Origin: Nocardioides panacisoli
Lineage (GTDB): Bacteria; Actinomycetota; Actinomycetes; Propionibacteriales; Nocardioidaceae
Direction: 5' to 3'
Length of the DNA: 64,000 bases
Assembly (NCBI RefSeq): GCF_019448235.1
Contig: NZ_CP080409.1
Span: forward strand, 3,501,530-3,565,529
The first letter of the stretch is position 1. Each line of letters opens with the position of its first letter. Under the pieces are notes generated by a model that saw only the letters and a list, made by a program, of their open reading frames with translations, had not been told where the DNA came from and made no database searches. Both the position numbers and the translations under genes were made by a program. Shown piece after piece: positions 56,298-64,000 of the stretch.

Positions 56298-57350
56298 ATG
56301 ACTTCGTCTCCCACGCTGTCCGTGCTCGACCTGGTGCCGGTCCGCTCCGACCAGCACACCGGTGACGCGTTGGCGGCCTCGGTCCGTCTGGCCGCGACCG
56401 CCGACGAACTGGGCTACCGGCGCTACTGGGTCGCCGAGCACCACAACATGCCGGCCGTGGCCGCCACGAACCCACCGGTGCTGATCGGCATGCTCGCGGC
56501 CCACACCCAGCGGATCCGCGTCGGCTCCGGTGGCGTCATGCTGCCCAACCACGCCCCGCTGGTGGTGGCCGAGCAGTTCTCGCTGCTCGAGGCGGCGTAC
56601 CCCGGCCGGATCGATCTGGGCATCGGTCGCGCGCCCGGCACGGACCCGGTCACCCGGTTCGCGCTCCAGCACGGCGCCGGGGGAGTGGACGACCAGGCGG
56701 TGGAGCGGTTCCCGAACTACCTCGACGACGTCCGCGCGATGATGGCGCCCGAGGGCGTCGGGATGCGGGTCGGGCCCCGCACCCACGAGCTCCACGCGAC
56801 GCCGTCGGCGGCAGGCATCCCGGAGATGTGGCTGCTGGGCTCCTCGGAGTACTCCGCCCGGCTGGCCGCGGAGAAGGGTCTTCCCTACGTCTTCGCCCAC
56901 CACTTCAGCGGCCAGGGCACTGCCGAGGCGCTCGCGCTCTACCGCGAGAGTTTCGTGCCCTCCGAGCACTGCGCGGAGCCGCGCACGTTCCTCACCGTCA
57001 ACGCCGTGGTCGCCGAGACCCGCGCCGAGGCCGAGCGCCTCGCGCTGCCCAACCAGCTGCAGATGCTGGCGCTGCGGACCGGCGGCCCGCTGACCGCCCA
57101 GCGCCTGGTCGAGGACGCCGAGCAGGTGGCCGAGGGCCTGCCCGAGGACCACGAGCGGCTGATGGCGGCCATGCAGCGCCGCTGGGTGGTCGACGAGCCC
57201 GGGGCGGCACGCGAGCAGGTCGCGGACCTGGCCGCGTCGTACGGCGTCGACGAGGTGATGGTCCACCCGGTCGGGGGAGCGACCCGCGGCACGGATCCGG
57301 CGGTGGCACCCTCCCGCGAGACCACGCTCCGGCTGCTCGCGAACGCCTGA
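56298..57350 (+). CDS. Luciferase-like monooxygenase family protein (LLM, FMN-dependent)
   Basis: A 350-residue member of the bacterial luciferase family. LSVLDLVPVRSDQHTGDAL is typical of the subgroup annotated MsnO8-type. YWVAEHHNMPAVAATNPPVLIG, IRVGSGGVMLPNHAPLVVAEQF and GRIDLGIGRAPGTDP line the flavin pocket. It should use reduced FMN, but the substrate is unknown. GTG at 56295 or ATG at 56298 is the start. It follows terC after 48 bases with no terminator seen. Confidence 0.9.
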   Translation: MTSSPTLSVLDLVPVRSDQHTGDALAASVRLAATADELGYRRYWVAEHHNMPAVAATNPPVLIGMLAAHTQRIRVGSGGVMLPNHAPLVVAEQFSLLEAAYPGRIDLGIGRAPGTDPVTRFALQHGAGGVDDQAVERFPNYLDDVRAMMAPEGVGMRVGPRTHELHATPSAAGIPEMWLLGSSEYSARLAAEKGLPYVFAHHFSGQGTAEALALYRESFVPSEHCAEPRTFLTVNAVVAETRAEAERLALPNQLQMLALRTGGPLTAQRLVEDAEQVAEGLPEDHERLMAAMQRRWVVDEPGAAREQVADLAASYGVDEVMVHPVGGATRGTDPAVAPSRETTLRLLANA

Positions 57351-57374
57351 GGGCACCCGCCGGGTGCTCGCGAA

Positions 57375-57405
57375 TTGGTGATTCTCACCGGGGACGTCCT
57401 AAACT
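57375..57405 (+). promoter_or_regulatory. Putative infA promoter
   Basis: TTGGTG (57375–57380) and TAAACT (57400–57405) are spaced by 19 bases, giving a leader of about 180 bases before infA. Expected because infA is cut off from the spc promoter by terC and the monooxygenase gene. Confidence 0.45.
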
Positions 57406-57594
57406 GGCGTGTCGGCCCAACGTGGGCTCGTGTCGTGCTGCCTCGCGGCTGCCCGGACACCGATCGACCGCCAGCACCAACGGTAGGTCATCCGTGCCCG
57501 GGGAGAGGCATGCGACACGGCTGCACGAGGTCCACCACGGCGCAGGCCGTGGAGGTTCCCGGGCCACCGGTGGACAACGATCAGATGGGAAGGC

Positions 57595-57816
57595 ATGGCG
57601 AAGAAAGAAGGCGTCATCGAGATCGAGGGCGCAGTGATCGAGGCGCTCCCGAACGCGATGTTCCGCGTCGAGCTGACCAACGGCCACAAGGTCTTGGCCC
57701 ACATCAGCGGCAAGATGCGACAGCACTACATCCGGATCCTCCCCGAGGACCGCGTGGTGGTGGAGCTCTCGCCCTACGACCTCACCCGGGGTCGGATCGT
57801 CTACCGCTACAAGTAA
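57595..57816 (+). CDS. infA: Translation initiation factor IF-1
   Basis: 73 residues, the usual length: [27 protein letters not shown] then [39 protein letters not shown] single OB-fold that occupies the 30S A site during initiation. GGGAAGG lies just upstream. Confidence 0.98.
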   Translation: MAKKEGVIEIEGAVIEALPNAMFRVELTNGHKVLAHISGKMRQHYIRILPEDRVVVELSPYDLTRGRIVYRYK

Positions 57817-57847
57817 GCATCGAGCCGCGATCTGAAAAGGACCTGAC

Positions 57848-57961
57848 ATGAAGGTCAACCCGAGCGTCAAGAAGATCTGTGACAACTGCAAGGTGATCCG
57901 TCGCCACGGCCGTGTCATGGTCATCTGCTCCAACCCGCGCCACAAGCAGCGCCAGGGCTGA
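57848..57961 (+). CDS. rpmJ: 50S ribosomal protein L36 (zinc form)
   Basis: 37 residues, exactly the family length: [19 protein letters not shown] then [17 protein letters not shown]. The zinc ligands are Cys11, Cys14, Cys27 and His32. AAAAGGA precedes the ATG. Its last 20 bases are repeated 87 bases downstream (58029–58049). Confidence 0.97.
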   Translation: MKVNPSVKKICDNCKVIRRHGRVMVICSNPRHKQRQG

Positions 57962-58049
57962 GGAGTGAGGCGAAGGCAGGCCGAGGAGCGAGGTCTGCCG
58001 GAGCCGAGCCCCGCAGGCCCTGGCACAGACAAGCACCGCCAGGGCTGAG
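57942..58049 (+). repeat. Direct repeat of the rpmJ 3' end
   Basis: Bases 57942–57962 and 58029–58049 match at 20 of 21 positions (one G/C change) and are offset by 87 bases, which is 29 codons. The interval contains GCGAAGGCAGG and GAGCGAGGTCTGCC, with partial inverted symmetry, and stays open in the rpmJ frame up to the second copy's stop. Confidence 0.75.
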
Positions 58050-58237
58050 CAGCAACAACAACATCACAACTGAACACTTCTGCAGCGTGACTGCACCCGC
58101 GTCCACGGACGCGGCCCACCGCCGGCACTGGGGCCGGCGCCGGGATCCCCGGGGGCACGACCAGCGGTCGGCCCCGACCCACGGGAGACCGGGCGCGTCA
58201 CGCACGACACCCCAGCGAAACACAAGGAGAACGCCGC

Positions 58238-58609
58238 ATGGCACGCCTCGTCGGTGTCGACCTCCCGCGCGACAAGCGCATCGAGGTCGCACTCACCTAC
58301 ATCTACGGCATCGGCCGTACCAGCGCCCAGAAGGTGCTGGCCGCCACCGGGATCAGCCCGGACCTCCGCGTCCACGAGTTGGGCGACGCAGAGCTGGTCA
58401 AGCTCCGCGACGAGATCGAAGCGAACTTCCAGACCGAGGGTGACCTCCGTCGCGAGGTGCAGGCCGACATCCGTCGCAAGATCGAGATCGGCAGCTACCA
58501 GGGTCGCCGCCACCGCCAGGGCCTTCCGGTCCGCGGGCAGCGCACCAAGACCAACGCCCGGTCCCGCAAGGGCCCCAAGCGCACGGTTGCCGGCAAGAAG
58601 AAGGCCTGA
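58238..58609 (+). CDS. rpsM: 30S ribosomal protein S13
   Basis: 123 residues. [26 protein letters not shown] and [21 protein letters not shown] are diagnostic. It contacts the P-site tRNA and the intersubunit bridge. AAGGAG precedes the ATG. A gap of 276 bases after rpmJ may contain the alpha-operon promoter; I could not fix it. Confidence 0.98.
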   Translation: MARLVGVDLPRDKRIEVALTYIYGIGRTSAQKVLAATGISPDLRVHELGDAELVKLRDEIEANFQTEGDLRREVQADIRRKIEIGSYQGRRHRQGLPVRGQRTKTNARSRKGPKRTVAGKKKA

Positions 58610-58658
58610 CGGCCCTTCCTCGACCGAGATCTCATCACCAGTTCACAGGAGATACTGA

Positions 58659-59054
58659 ATGCCTCCCAAGCCCCGCGCGGCCAAGGTGCGCCGCAAGGAG
58701 AAGAAGAACGTCGCCCAGGGCGAAGCCCACATCAAGAGCACGTTCAACAACACCATCATCACCATCACCGACCCGACCGGTGCGGTGATCTCGTGGGCCT
58801 CCGCCGGCACCGTCGGCTTCAAGGGCTCGCGCAAGTCCACGCCGTACGCCGCCCAGATGGCCGCCGAGGCCGCCGGGCGTCGCGCCCAGGAGCACGGCAT
58901 GAAGAAGGTCGACGTCTTCGTCAAGGGCCCCGGCTCGGGCCGTGAGACGGCGATCCGTTCGCTGGGTGCCCTCGGCCTCGAGGTCGGCACCATCCAGGAC
59001 GTGACCCCCAACCCGCACAACGGTTGCCGCCCGCCCAAGCGCCGGCGCGTCTGA
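58659..59054 (+). CDS. rpsK: 30S ribosomal protein S11
   Basis: 131 residues. [27 protein letters not shown] and [23 protein letters not shown], ending [11 protein letters not shown], identify S11 of the 30S platform. CAGGAG precedes the ATG. Confidence 0.98.
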   Translation: MPPKPRAAKVRRKEKKNVAQGEAHIKSTFNNTIITITDPTGAVISWASAGTVGFKGSRKSTPYAAQMAAEAAGRRAQEHGMKKVDVFVKGPGSGRETAIRSLGALGLEVGTIQDVTPNPHNGCRPPKRRRV

Positions 59055-59086
59055 GCCGACCGAGACCGAAAGAAGGAGCGTAGGAA

Positions 59087-59695
59087 ATGGCCCGCTACAC
59101 CGGCCCCATGACCCGCAAGTCGCGCCGCCTCGGTACCGACCTGGTCGGCGAGGACAAGGCATTCGAGAAGCGCCCCTACCCGCCGGGCCAGCACGGCCGC
59201 GCGCGGGTCAAGGAGAGCGAGTTCCGCAACCAGCTGCACGAGAAGCAGAAGGCCCGCTTCACCTACGGCGTGCTGGAGCGTCAGTTCCACAACTACTACG
59301 TCGAGGCCGCGCGTCGGCAGGGCAAGACGGGTGACAACCTGCTGCAGATGCTCGAGGCCCGCCTGGACAACGTGGTCTACCGCGCCGGGTTCGCCCGCAC
59401 GCGTCGTCAGGCCCGCCAGCTGGTCGTCCACGGCCACTTCCTGGTCAACGGCAAGAAGGTCAACGTGCCGTCCTTCCAGGTCAGCCAGTACGACATCATC
59501 GACGTGCGCGAGAAGTCGCTGGAGATGACGCCGTTCATCGTGGCCCGCGAGACCCACGCCGAGCGCGTGGTCCCGGCGTGGCTGCAGGCGCTGCCCAACC
59601 GGATGCGGATCCTGGTGCACCAGCTCCCGGTCCGTGAGCAGATCACGGTCGACGTCCAGGAGCAGCTGATCGTCGAGTTCTACTCGAAGAAGTGA
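59087..59695 (+). CDS. rpsD: 30S ribosomal protein S4 (zinc-free form)
   Basis: 202 residues. FEKRPYPPGQHGRARVKESEF, LEARLDNVVYRAGFARTRRQARQLVVHGHFLVNG (S4 domain). The N-terminus lacks the CxxC zinc cysteines, so this is the C-minus form, unlike the zinc forms of S14 and L36 in the same cluster. In E. coli S4 regulates the alpha operon. Confidence 0.98.
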   Translation: MARYTGPMTRKSRRLGTDLVGEDKAFEKRPYPPGQHGRARVKESEFRNQLHEKQKARFTYGVLERQFHNYYVEAARRQGKTGDNLLQMLEARLDNVVYRAGFARTRRQARQLVVHGHFLVNGKKVNVPSFQVSQYDIIDVREKSLEMTPFIVARETHAERVVPAWLQALPNRMRILVHQLPVREQITVDVQEQLIVEFYSKK

Positions 59696-59789
59696 TCCCC
59701 GGGGCGTCCTGCCCCATCAGTTCCACCATTCGTCCACGCATCACATCTGGGTCTTCAAATAGCGGTCGACCCGGAAAGGAACGAAACCA

Positions 59790-60806
59790 GTGCTCATTGC
59801 ACAGCGCCCCACCCTGTCGGAGGAGACCGTCGACCAGTTCCGGTCGCGGTTCGTCATCGAGCCGCTCGAGCCGGGTTTTGGCTACACCCTGGGCAACTCG
59901 CTGCGTCGTACCCTCCTCTCCTCGATCCCCGGTGCCTCGGTCACGAGCATCAAGATCGACGGCGTGCTCCACGAGTTCTCCACCGTGGAGGGCGTCAAGG
60001 AGGACGTCACCGAGATCATCCTCAACCTCAAGGGCCTCGTGGTCTCCTCCGAGCACGACGAGCCGGTCACCATGTACCTGCGCAAGTCGGGTGCCGGTGA
60101 CGTGACCGCCGCCGACATCGCGCCGCCGGCCGGTGTCGAGGTGCACAACCCCGACCTCAAGCTCGCCACCCTCGGTGAGGACGGCAAGCTCGAGATGGAG
60201 CTCGTCGTCGAGCGTGGCCGTGGCTACGTCTCGGCGGTCCAGAACAAGGGCAGCGAGAACGAGATCGGCCGGATCCCGGTCGACTCGATCTACAGCCCCG
60301 TGCTGAAGGTCACCTACAAGGTCGAGGCCACCCGTGTCGAGCAGCGCACCGACTTCGACAAGCTGATCATCGACGTCGAGACCAAGCCGTCCATCATGCC
60401 GCGTGACGCGATCGCGTCGGCCGGTACGACGCTGGTCGAACTGTTCGGCCTGGCCCGCGAGCTCAACATCGAGGCCGAGGGCATCGACATCGGCCCGTCG
60501 CCGGTGGACGAGCAGCTCGCCGCGGACCTCGCCCTCCCGGTCGAGGACCTGCAGCTGACCGTCCGGTCCTACAACTGCCTCAAGCGCGAGGGCATCCACA
60601 CCGTGGGTGAGCTCATCGGTCGCTCGGAGCAGGACCTGATGGACATCCGCAACTTCGGCGCGAAGTCCATCGACGAGGTCAAGGGCAAGCTGACCGAGAT
60701 GGGCCTCTCCCTCAAGGACAGCGCACCGGGCTTCGACCCGCACGCCGCGCTGGCCGAGATGGGCGAGGACGACGACACCGCGTTCGTCGAGGACGAGCAG
60801 TACTGA
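59790..60806 (+). CDS. rpoA: RNA polymerase alpha subunit
   Basis: 338 residues. The N-terminal dimerisation domain has [28 protein letters not shown]. The C-terminal domain (about 245–320) has [31 protein letters not shown], which binds UP elements and activators. GTG start with AAAGGA upstream. Normal alpha-operon position between rpsD and rplQ. Confidence 0.98.
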   Translation: MLIAQRPTLSEETVDQFRSRFVIEPLEPGFGYTLGNSLRRTLLSSIPGASVTSIKIDGVLHEFSTVEGVKEDVTEIILNLKGLVVSSEHDEPVTMYLRKSGAGDVTAADIAPPAGVEVHNPDLKLATLGEDGKLEMELVVERGRGYVSAVQNKGSENEIGRIPVDSIYSPVLKVTYKVEATRVEQRTDFDKLIIDVETKPSIMPRDAIASAGTTLVELFGLARELNIEAEGIDIGPSPVDEQLAADLALPVEDLQLTVRSYNCLKREGIHTVGELIGRSEQDLMDIRNFGAKSIDEVKGKLTEMGLSLKDSAPGFDPHAALAEMGEDDDTAFVEDEQY

Positions 60807-60872
60807 TCCCGGGCTCGCAGTAGCCCCGACTACCCCGGTACCTGACACGGCCGGGGAGGAAAGAGAGACGAC

Positions 60873-61457
60873 ATGCCCAAGCCCAAGAAGGGCCCCCGCC
60901 TCGGCGGCAGCCCGTCGCACCAGCGGCTGATCCTGGCCAACCTGGCCACCGCGCTCTTCGAGCACGGCCGGATCACGACCACCGAGACGCGGGCCCGCAC
61001 GCTGCGGCCCTACGCGGAGAAGCTGATCACCAAGGCCAAGAAGGCGCACCTGGGGGAGAACCCCCTGCACCAGCGCCGTGAGGTCCTGAAGGTGATCCAC
61101 GACAAGTCCGTCGTGCACGAGCTCTTCACCGAGATCGCCCCGGCGTACGCCGAGCGTCCCGGTGGCTACACCCGCATCACCAAGCTCGCGCCGCGCAAGG
61201 GCGACAACGCCCCGATGGCGGTCATCGAGCTGGTGACCGAGGCCTACAGCCCGAAGGCTCCGGCCGCGCCCGCCCAGGAGGCCCCGGCGGCCGCCGAGGA
61301 GGCGCCGGTCGAGGAGACCACCGACGCCGTCGAGGAGGCCCCCGTCGAGGAGGCCGCCGAGACCACGGAGGAGGCTCCCGCGGAGGAGGCCACCGAGGCC
61401 ACGGACGAGGCTGCCGAGGAGGCTCCCGCCGAGGAGTCCGACGAGGACAAGGCCTGA
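60873..61457 (+). CDS. rplQ: 50S ribosomal protein L17 with acidic C-terminal tail
   Basis: 194 residues. The L17 core (1–122) has [45 protein letters not shown] tail of about 70 residues, almost only Ala, Glu, Pro and Thr with [11 protein letters not shown] repeats, follows; many actinobacteria have shorter tails. Its role is unknown. AGGAAAGAG precedes the ATG. A strong terminator follows. Confidence 0.97.
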   Translation: MPKPKKGPRLGGSPSHQRLILANLATALFEHGRITTTETRARTLRPYAEKLITKAKKAHLGENPLHQRREVLKVIHDKSVVHELFTEIAPAYAERPGGYTRITKLAPRKGDNAPMAVIELVTEAYSPKAPAAPAQEAPAAAEEAPVEETTDAVEEAPVEEAAETTEEAPAEEATEATDEAAEEAPAEESDEDKA

Positions 61458-61478
61458 TCGAGCACTCGATCACCACCC

Positions 61479-61517
61479 ACCGAGCCGCCCGGTACGCCGG
61501 GCGGCTCGGTGCGTTTT
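61479..61517 (+). terminator. Intrinsic terminator of the alpha operon
   Basis: ACCGAGCCGCCCGG (61479–61492), loop TACG, CCGGGCGGCTCGGT (61497–61510), then GCGTTTT. A 14-bp perfect stem with a U-tract. Confidence 0.93.
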
Positions 61518-61551
61518 CGGTGGCCCTCGCCGCGCCCCTACACTTGGCGCC

Positions 61552-62547
61552 ATGACGATCGACCTCGGCACGCCCCGCCAGTTGGACGACGCGGAGCGGG
61601 AAGTCCTGCTGGCCGACCCCCGCGGCTACTGCGCCGGCGTCGACCGCGCCGTGATCACCGTCGAGCAGGCGCTCGACCTCTACGGCGCACCGGTCTACGT
61701 GCGCAAGCAGATCGTGCACAACAAGCACGTGGTGCAGAACCTCGAGAAGCGAGGCGCCATCTTCGTCGAGGAGATCGGCGAGATCCCCGAGGGTGAGACC
61801 GTGGTGTTCTCCGCCCACGGCGTCTCCCCGCAGGTGCACCGCGACGCCGAGGCGCGGTCGCTGAAGACCATCGACGCGACGTGCCCGCTGGTGACCAAGG
61901 TCCACAACGAGGCCAAGCGGTTCGCCCGCGAGCAGTACGAGATCCTGCTGATCGGGCACGACGGTCACGAGGAGGTCGAGGGCACCGCAGGTGAGGCGCC
62001 GGAGTCGATCACCCTGGTGGAGCGGCCCGAGGACGTCGACCACCTCGAGTTCCCGCCGGACGCGAAGCTGTCCTGGCTCTCGCAGACCACGCTGAGCGTG
62101 GACGAGACGATGGAGATCGTGCGTCGGCTGCGGGAGAAGTTCCCGCAGCTGGAGGACCCGCCGAGCGACGACATCTGCTACGCAACCCAGAACCGCCAGG
62201 TCGCGGTCAAGCAGATCGGCGCGGAGGCCGACCTGGTGATCGTGGTCGGTTCGGGCAACTCGTCCAACTCCGTACGCCTGGTCGAGGTCGCGCTGGAGGC
62301 GGGCGCGAAGGCCTCCTACCGCGTCGACGACGCCAGCGAGATCGACGAGGCCTGGCTCGAGGGCGTCGAGCGCGTCAGTGTCACCTCCGGCGCCTCGGTG
62401 CCCGACGACCTGGTGCAGGGCGTGCTGGACTACCTCGCCGACCGGGGGTACCCGGCCGCGAAGGCGGTCAACACCGCCGAGGAGTCGCTGGTCTTCTCAC
62501 TGCCCAAGGAGCTGCGCCGCGACATGAAGGCCGCCGGCAGGGCCTGA
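61552..62547 (+). CDS. ispH: 4-hydroxy-3-methylbut-2-enyl diphosphate reductase
   Basis: A 331-residue iron-sulfur enzyme, the last step of the MEP pathway, giving IPP and DMAPP. Cluster cysteines are Cys27 ([11 protein letters not shown]), Cys111 (DATCPLV) and Cys209 ([10 protein letters not shown]). VHNKHVV and SAHGVSP hold the conserved histidines, and SGNSSNS binds the diphosphate. TACACT (61539–61544) lies seven bases before the ATG with no Shine-Dalgarno, so it is probably leaderless. Nine bases separate it from the next gene. Confidence 0.97.
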   Translation: MTIDLGTPRQLDDAEREVLLADPRGYCAGVDRAVITVEQALDLYGAPVYVRKQIVHNKHVVQNLEKRGAIFVEEIGEIPEGETVVFSAHGVSPQVHRDAEARSLKTIDATCPLVTKVHNEAKRFAREQYEILLIGHDGHEEVEGTAGEAPESITLVERPEDVDHLEFPPDAKLSWLSQTTLSVDETMEIVRRLREKFPQLEDPPSDDICYATQNRQVAVKQIGAEADLVIVVGSGNSSNSVRLVEVALEAGAKASYRVDDASEIDEAWLEGVERVSVTSGASVPDDLVQGVLDYLADRGYPAAKAVNTAEESLVFSLPKELRRDMKAAGRA

Positions 62548-62555
62548 GGCGCGCG

Positions 62556-63176
62556 ATGGCACGCTTCCTCGACCTCCACCCGGACAACCCGCAGCCCCGC
62601 GGGCTGCAGCAGATCGTCGACGCGCTGCACGACGACGCCCTGATCGCCTACCCGACCGACTCGGGCTACGCCCTCGGGTGCCGGGTGGGCAACCGCGAGG
62701 GCCGGGACCGGATCCTGCGGATCCGCGGCCTGGACGACAAGCACCACTTCACGCTGGTGTGCCGCGACTTCTCCCAGATGGGGCAGCTGGTCCACGTCGA
62801 CAACGCCGCGTTCCGCGCCATCAAGGCCGCGACGCCCGGTCCCTACACCTTCATCCTGCCCGCGATGCCCGAGGTCCCGCGTCGGCTGATGCACCCAAAG
62901 AAGCGCACCGTCGGTGCCCGGATCTCCGGCCACACCTTCGTGCAGCACCTGCTGGAGAAGCTGGAGGAGCCGCTGCTGTCCAGCTCGCTGATCCTCCCCG
63001 GCGAGACCGAGCCCCGCACGATCGGCTGGGAGATCAAGGAGGAGCTCGACAACGAGGTCGACATCGTGGTCGAGTGCGGCGAGACCTCGGCCGAGCCGAC
63101 GACCGTCGTCAGCTGGGTGGACGGCGTACCCGAGGTCCTGCGGCGCGGCGCGGGCGACCCCGACCGGTTCGTCTGA
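62556..63176 (+). CDS. YciO/Sua5/YrdC-family protein (L-threonylcarbamoyladenylate synthase-like)
   Basis: A 206-residue single-domain protein. YPTDSGYALGCRVGNREGRDRILRIRGLDDKHHFTLVCRDFSQM and PGPYTFILPAMPEVPRRLMHPKKRTVGAR are typical of the YciO branch of the YrdC family. YrdC/Sua5 makes the threonylcarbamoyl-AMP for tRNA t6A; whether YciO-type proteins do this in the cell is unsettled. Likely cotranscribed with ispH. Confidence 0.88.
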   Translation: MARFLDLHPDNPQPRGLQQIVDALHDDALIAYPTDSGYALGCRVGNREGRDRILRIRGLDDKHHFTLVCRDFSQMGQLVHVDNAAFRAIKAATPGPYTFILPAMPEVPRRLMHPKKRTVGARISGHTFVQHLLEKLEEPLLSSSLILPGETEPRTIGWEIKEELDNEVDIVVECGETSAEPTTVVSWVDGVPEVLRRGAGDPDRFV

Positions 63177-63265
63177 GCCCAGCCCGAACACCGGGGAGCA
63201 CCGCGTGAGCTGAGTGCACCCGATCCTCCCCGATCTGGGCTTGGTGCGATCTCGGCCACGTGCTT

Positions 63266-63440
63266 TCATCCACACTGCGCGGTCTGATGGCTTGTCGGTG
63301 CCCTGCGCGGGTCGCGCTCGTGTCGAAGAAGGCGCCGCGGACGCGGTCGGCGAAGACGGGTGAGCCGAGGACGACGATGCGCAGGCCGCGGTTCAGCTCG
63401 AAGCGTTGCCGGTAGTGGTCGAAGTAGACCGTGCGCGCGA
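63266..63440 (-). pseudogene. Degenerate exonuclease III C-terminal fragment
   Basis: On the minus strand the translation gives YFDHYRQRFELNRGLRI, then VVLGSPVFADRVRGAFFDT, which matches the C-terminal part of exonuclease III (XthA) and the similar fragment at 63818–64000. Compared with that copy it has lost one codon (RIVVLGSP for RIDFVLGSP) and five bases after FFDT, so the final SDHA-type motif is out of frame. It is a remnant without an upstream half. Confidence 0.65.
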
Positions 63441-63450
63441 GCAAAGCTCA

Positions 63451-63840
63451 TTGGTATCGGACGTCATTCGCCCCGAAAATGATGCGGTGGACTCCGACCG
63501 AATGGCCCGTGTAGTCGCTCTGCTTGAAGATTGCGTGCGGACTGAGATTGAGGTGATGAACGCCGCCAACAATCTTGGCCTCACGGACGATCAGGTCGAG
63601 AAAGTGATGATGGGAGTCACCAGCGGAGTCCTGCACGGGTTCTCGGTTGACTGGCACCCAGACTGGGTGAAGGCGGGTGGACTGCACTCATGGGCGGAGA
63701 GCGATGGCCACTTTGCTCGTTGTCCCGTCTGTCTCCTGGACTCGCCGGCCCGTGACGGCAGGGAGGAAGCGGAGCAGTGGGTACGTCGGCACATGGCCGA
63801 CCACCCTGAGGCGGACATCACTCAGCCAGATCCACGATGA
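63451..63840 (+). CDS. Hypothetical protein in a low-GC insert
   Basis: About 129 residues if started at TTG 63451; GTG 63487 and ATG 63502 are alternatives. The protein has IEVMNAANNLGLTDDQVEKVMMGVTSG, WHPDWVKAGGLHSW and a CPVC pair. I do not recognise it. Its DNA is visibly poorer in G and C, and uses AAT, AAA and CTT codons that neighbours avoid, suggesting recent arrival. Its 3' end overlaps the end of the exonuclease III tail on the other strand by about 20 bases. Confidence 0.55.
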   Translation: MVSDVIRPENDAVDSDRMARVVALLEDCVRTEIEVMNAANNLGLTDDQVEKVMMGVTSGVLHGFSVDWHPDWVKAGGLHSWAESDGHFARCPVCLLDSPARDGREEAEQWVRRHMADHPEADITQPDPR

Positions 63841-64000
63841 CCGGCGCGTGGTCCGACGGCTTGTCGTGCCCTGCGCGGGGTTGCGCTCGTCGGTGTCGAT
63901 GAAGGCGCCGGTGACGCGGTCGGCGAAGGTGGGGGAGCCGAGGACGAAGTCGATGCGCAGGCCGCGGTTCCGCTCGAAGCGCTGCCGGTAGTAGTCCCAG
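63818..64000 (-). pseudogene. xthA: Exonuclease III (XthA) C-terminus, frameshifted, cut by window end
   Basis: Reading in from the window edge: WDYYRQRFERNRGLRIDFVLGSPTFADRV, then GAFIDTDERNPAQG, as expected for XthA. One base is then missing near 63866–63870. The other frame continues DKPSDHAPVIVDLAE and ends at TGA (63818–63820). The SDHAP motif holds the catalytic Asp-His pair, so the frameshift should inactivate the protein unless it is a sequencing error. The rest of the gene lies beyond the window. Confidence 0.65.

Noticed and set aside
57406..57594. A third riboswitch in the infA leader
   Set aside because: Only a short GCCCA/TGGGC stem and no match to a known aptamer core could be found.
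63177..63265. Terminator after the YciO gene
   Set aside because: AGCCCAG and CTGGGCT could pair, but the loop is close to fifty bases and there is no U-tract, so it was not listed.

Overview
The window is a continuous stretch of a GC-rich actinobacterial chromosome. Codon use, CIRCE-controlled groEL, leaderless starts, a CysO-type sulfur carrier, and a 29–42 kb block resembling mycobacterial MoxR clusters all point to the high-GC Gram-positives. A Nocardioides-like member of the Propionibacteriales is my best guess, but I cannot prove the genus. I saw no tRNA, rRNA, CRISPR array, IS element or prophage.

Layout. (1) 0.1–6.6 kb: a membrane protein, trehalose-phosphatase, then a SAM-I riboswitch driving a threonine synthase-like PLP enzyme and a CysO/MoaD-like sulfur carrier. 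This looks like protein-thiocarboxylate methionine synthesis. A lipoprotein and a FadD19-like acyl-CoA synthetase follow, with a KstR-type palindrome between fadD and a divergent SGNH hydrolase. (2) 6.6–15.5 kb: a secreted beta-helix protein built from 143-residue repeats, an ECF sigma/anti-sigma pair, groEL behind two CIRCE operators, a DHA2 efflux pump with a divergent TetR regulator and its palindrome, and a secreted trypsin-like protease. (3) 15.6–29.5 kb: a molybdenum hydroxylase locus. Maturation genes (MocA-like, CoxD, CoxE, XdhC-like) lie on one side and coxS-coxL-coxM-coxG on the other. Between them are an osmoprotectant-type ABC transporter and a regulator that fuses a GAF-like sensor to a SARP-like DNA-binding region. 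CoxL carries the form II motif AYRGAGR, so CO is not a safe substrate call. The coxD and coxS promoters share the same 11-bp-period direct repeat at the same distance from a -10 box.

(4) 29.5–42.1 kb: two MoxR/DUF58/VWA modules on the minus strand, separated by RDD and SpoIIM-family genes; intergenic repeats sit between gene ends here. (5) 42.1–61.5 kb: the S10, spc and alpha ribosomal operons in canonical order (rpsJ to rplQ, with secY, adk, map, infA, rpmJ, rpoA). A manganese (yybP-ykoY-type) riboswitch, a TerC exporter and a luciferase-like monooxygenase are inserted between map and infA. rpmJ (37 aa) carries a partial duplication of its 3' end. (6) 61.5–64 kb: ispH, a YciO/Sua5-family gene, then a disturbed region in which two degenerate exonuclease III tails flank a small gene of lower GC content.

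The two most notable systems are the riboswitch-controlled MetM/MetO-like pair at 1.7–3.5 kb and the predicted SARP-type regulon that ties the two halves of the cox locus together.
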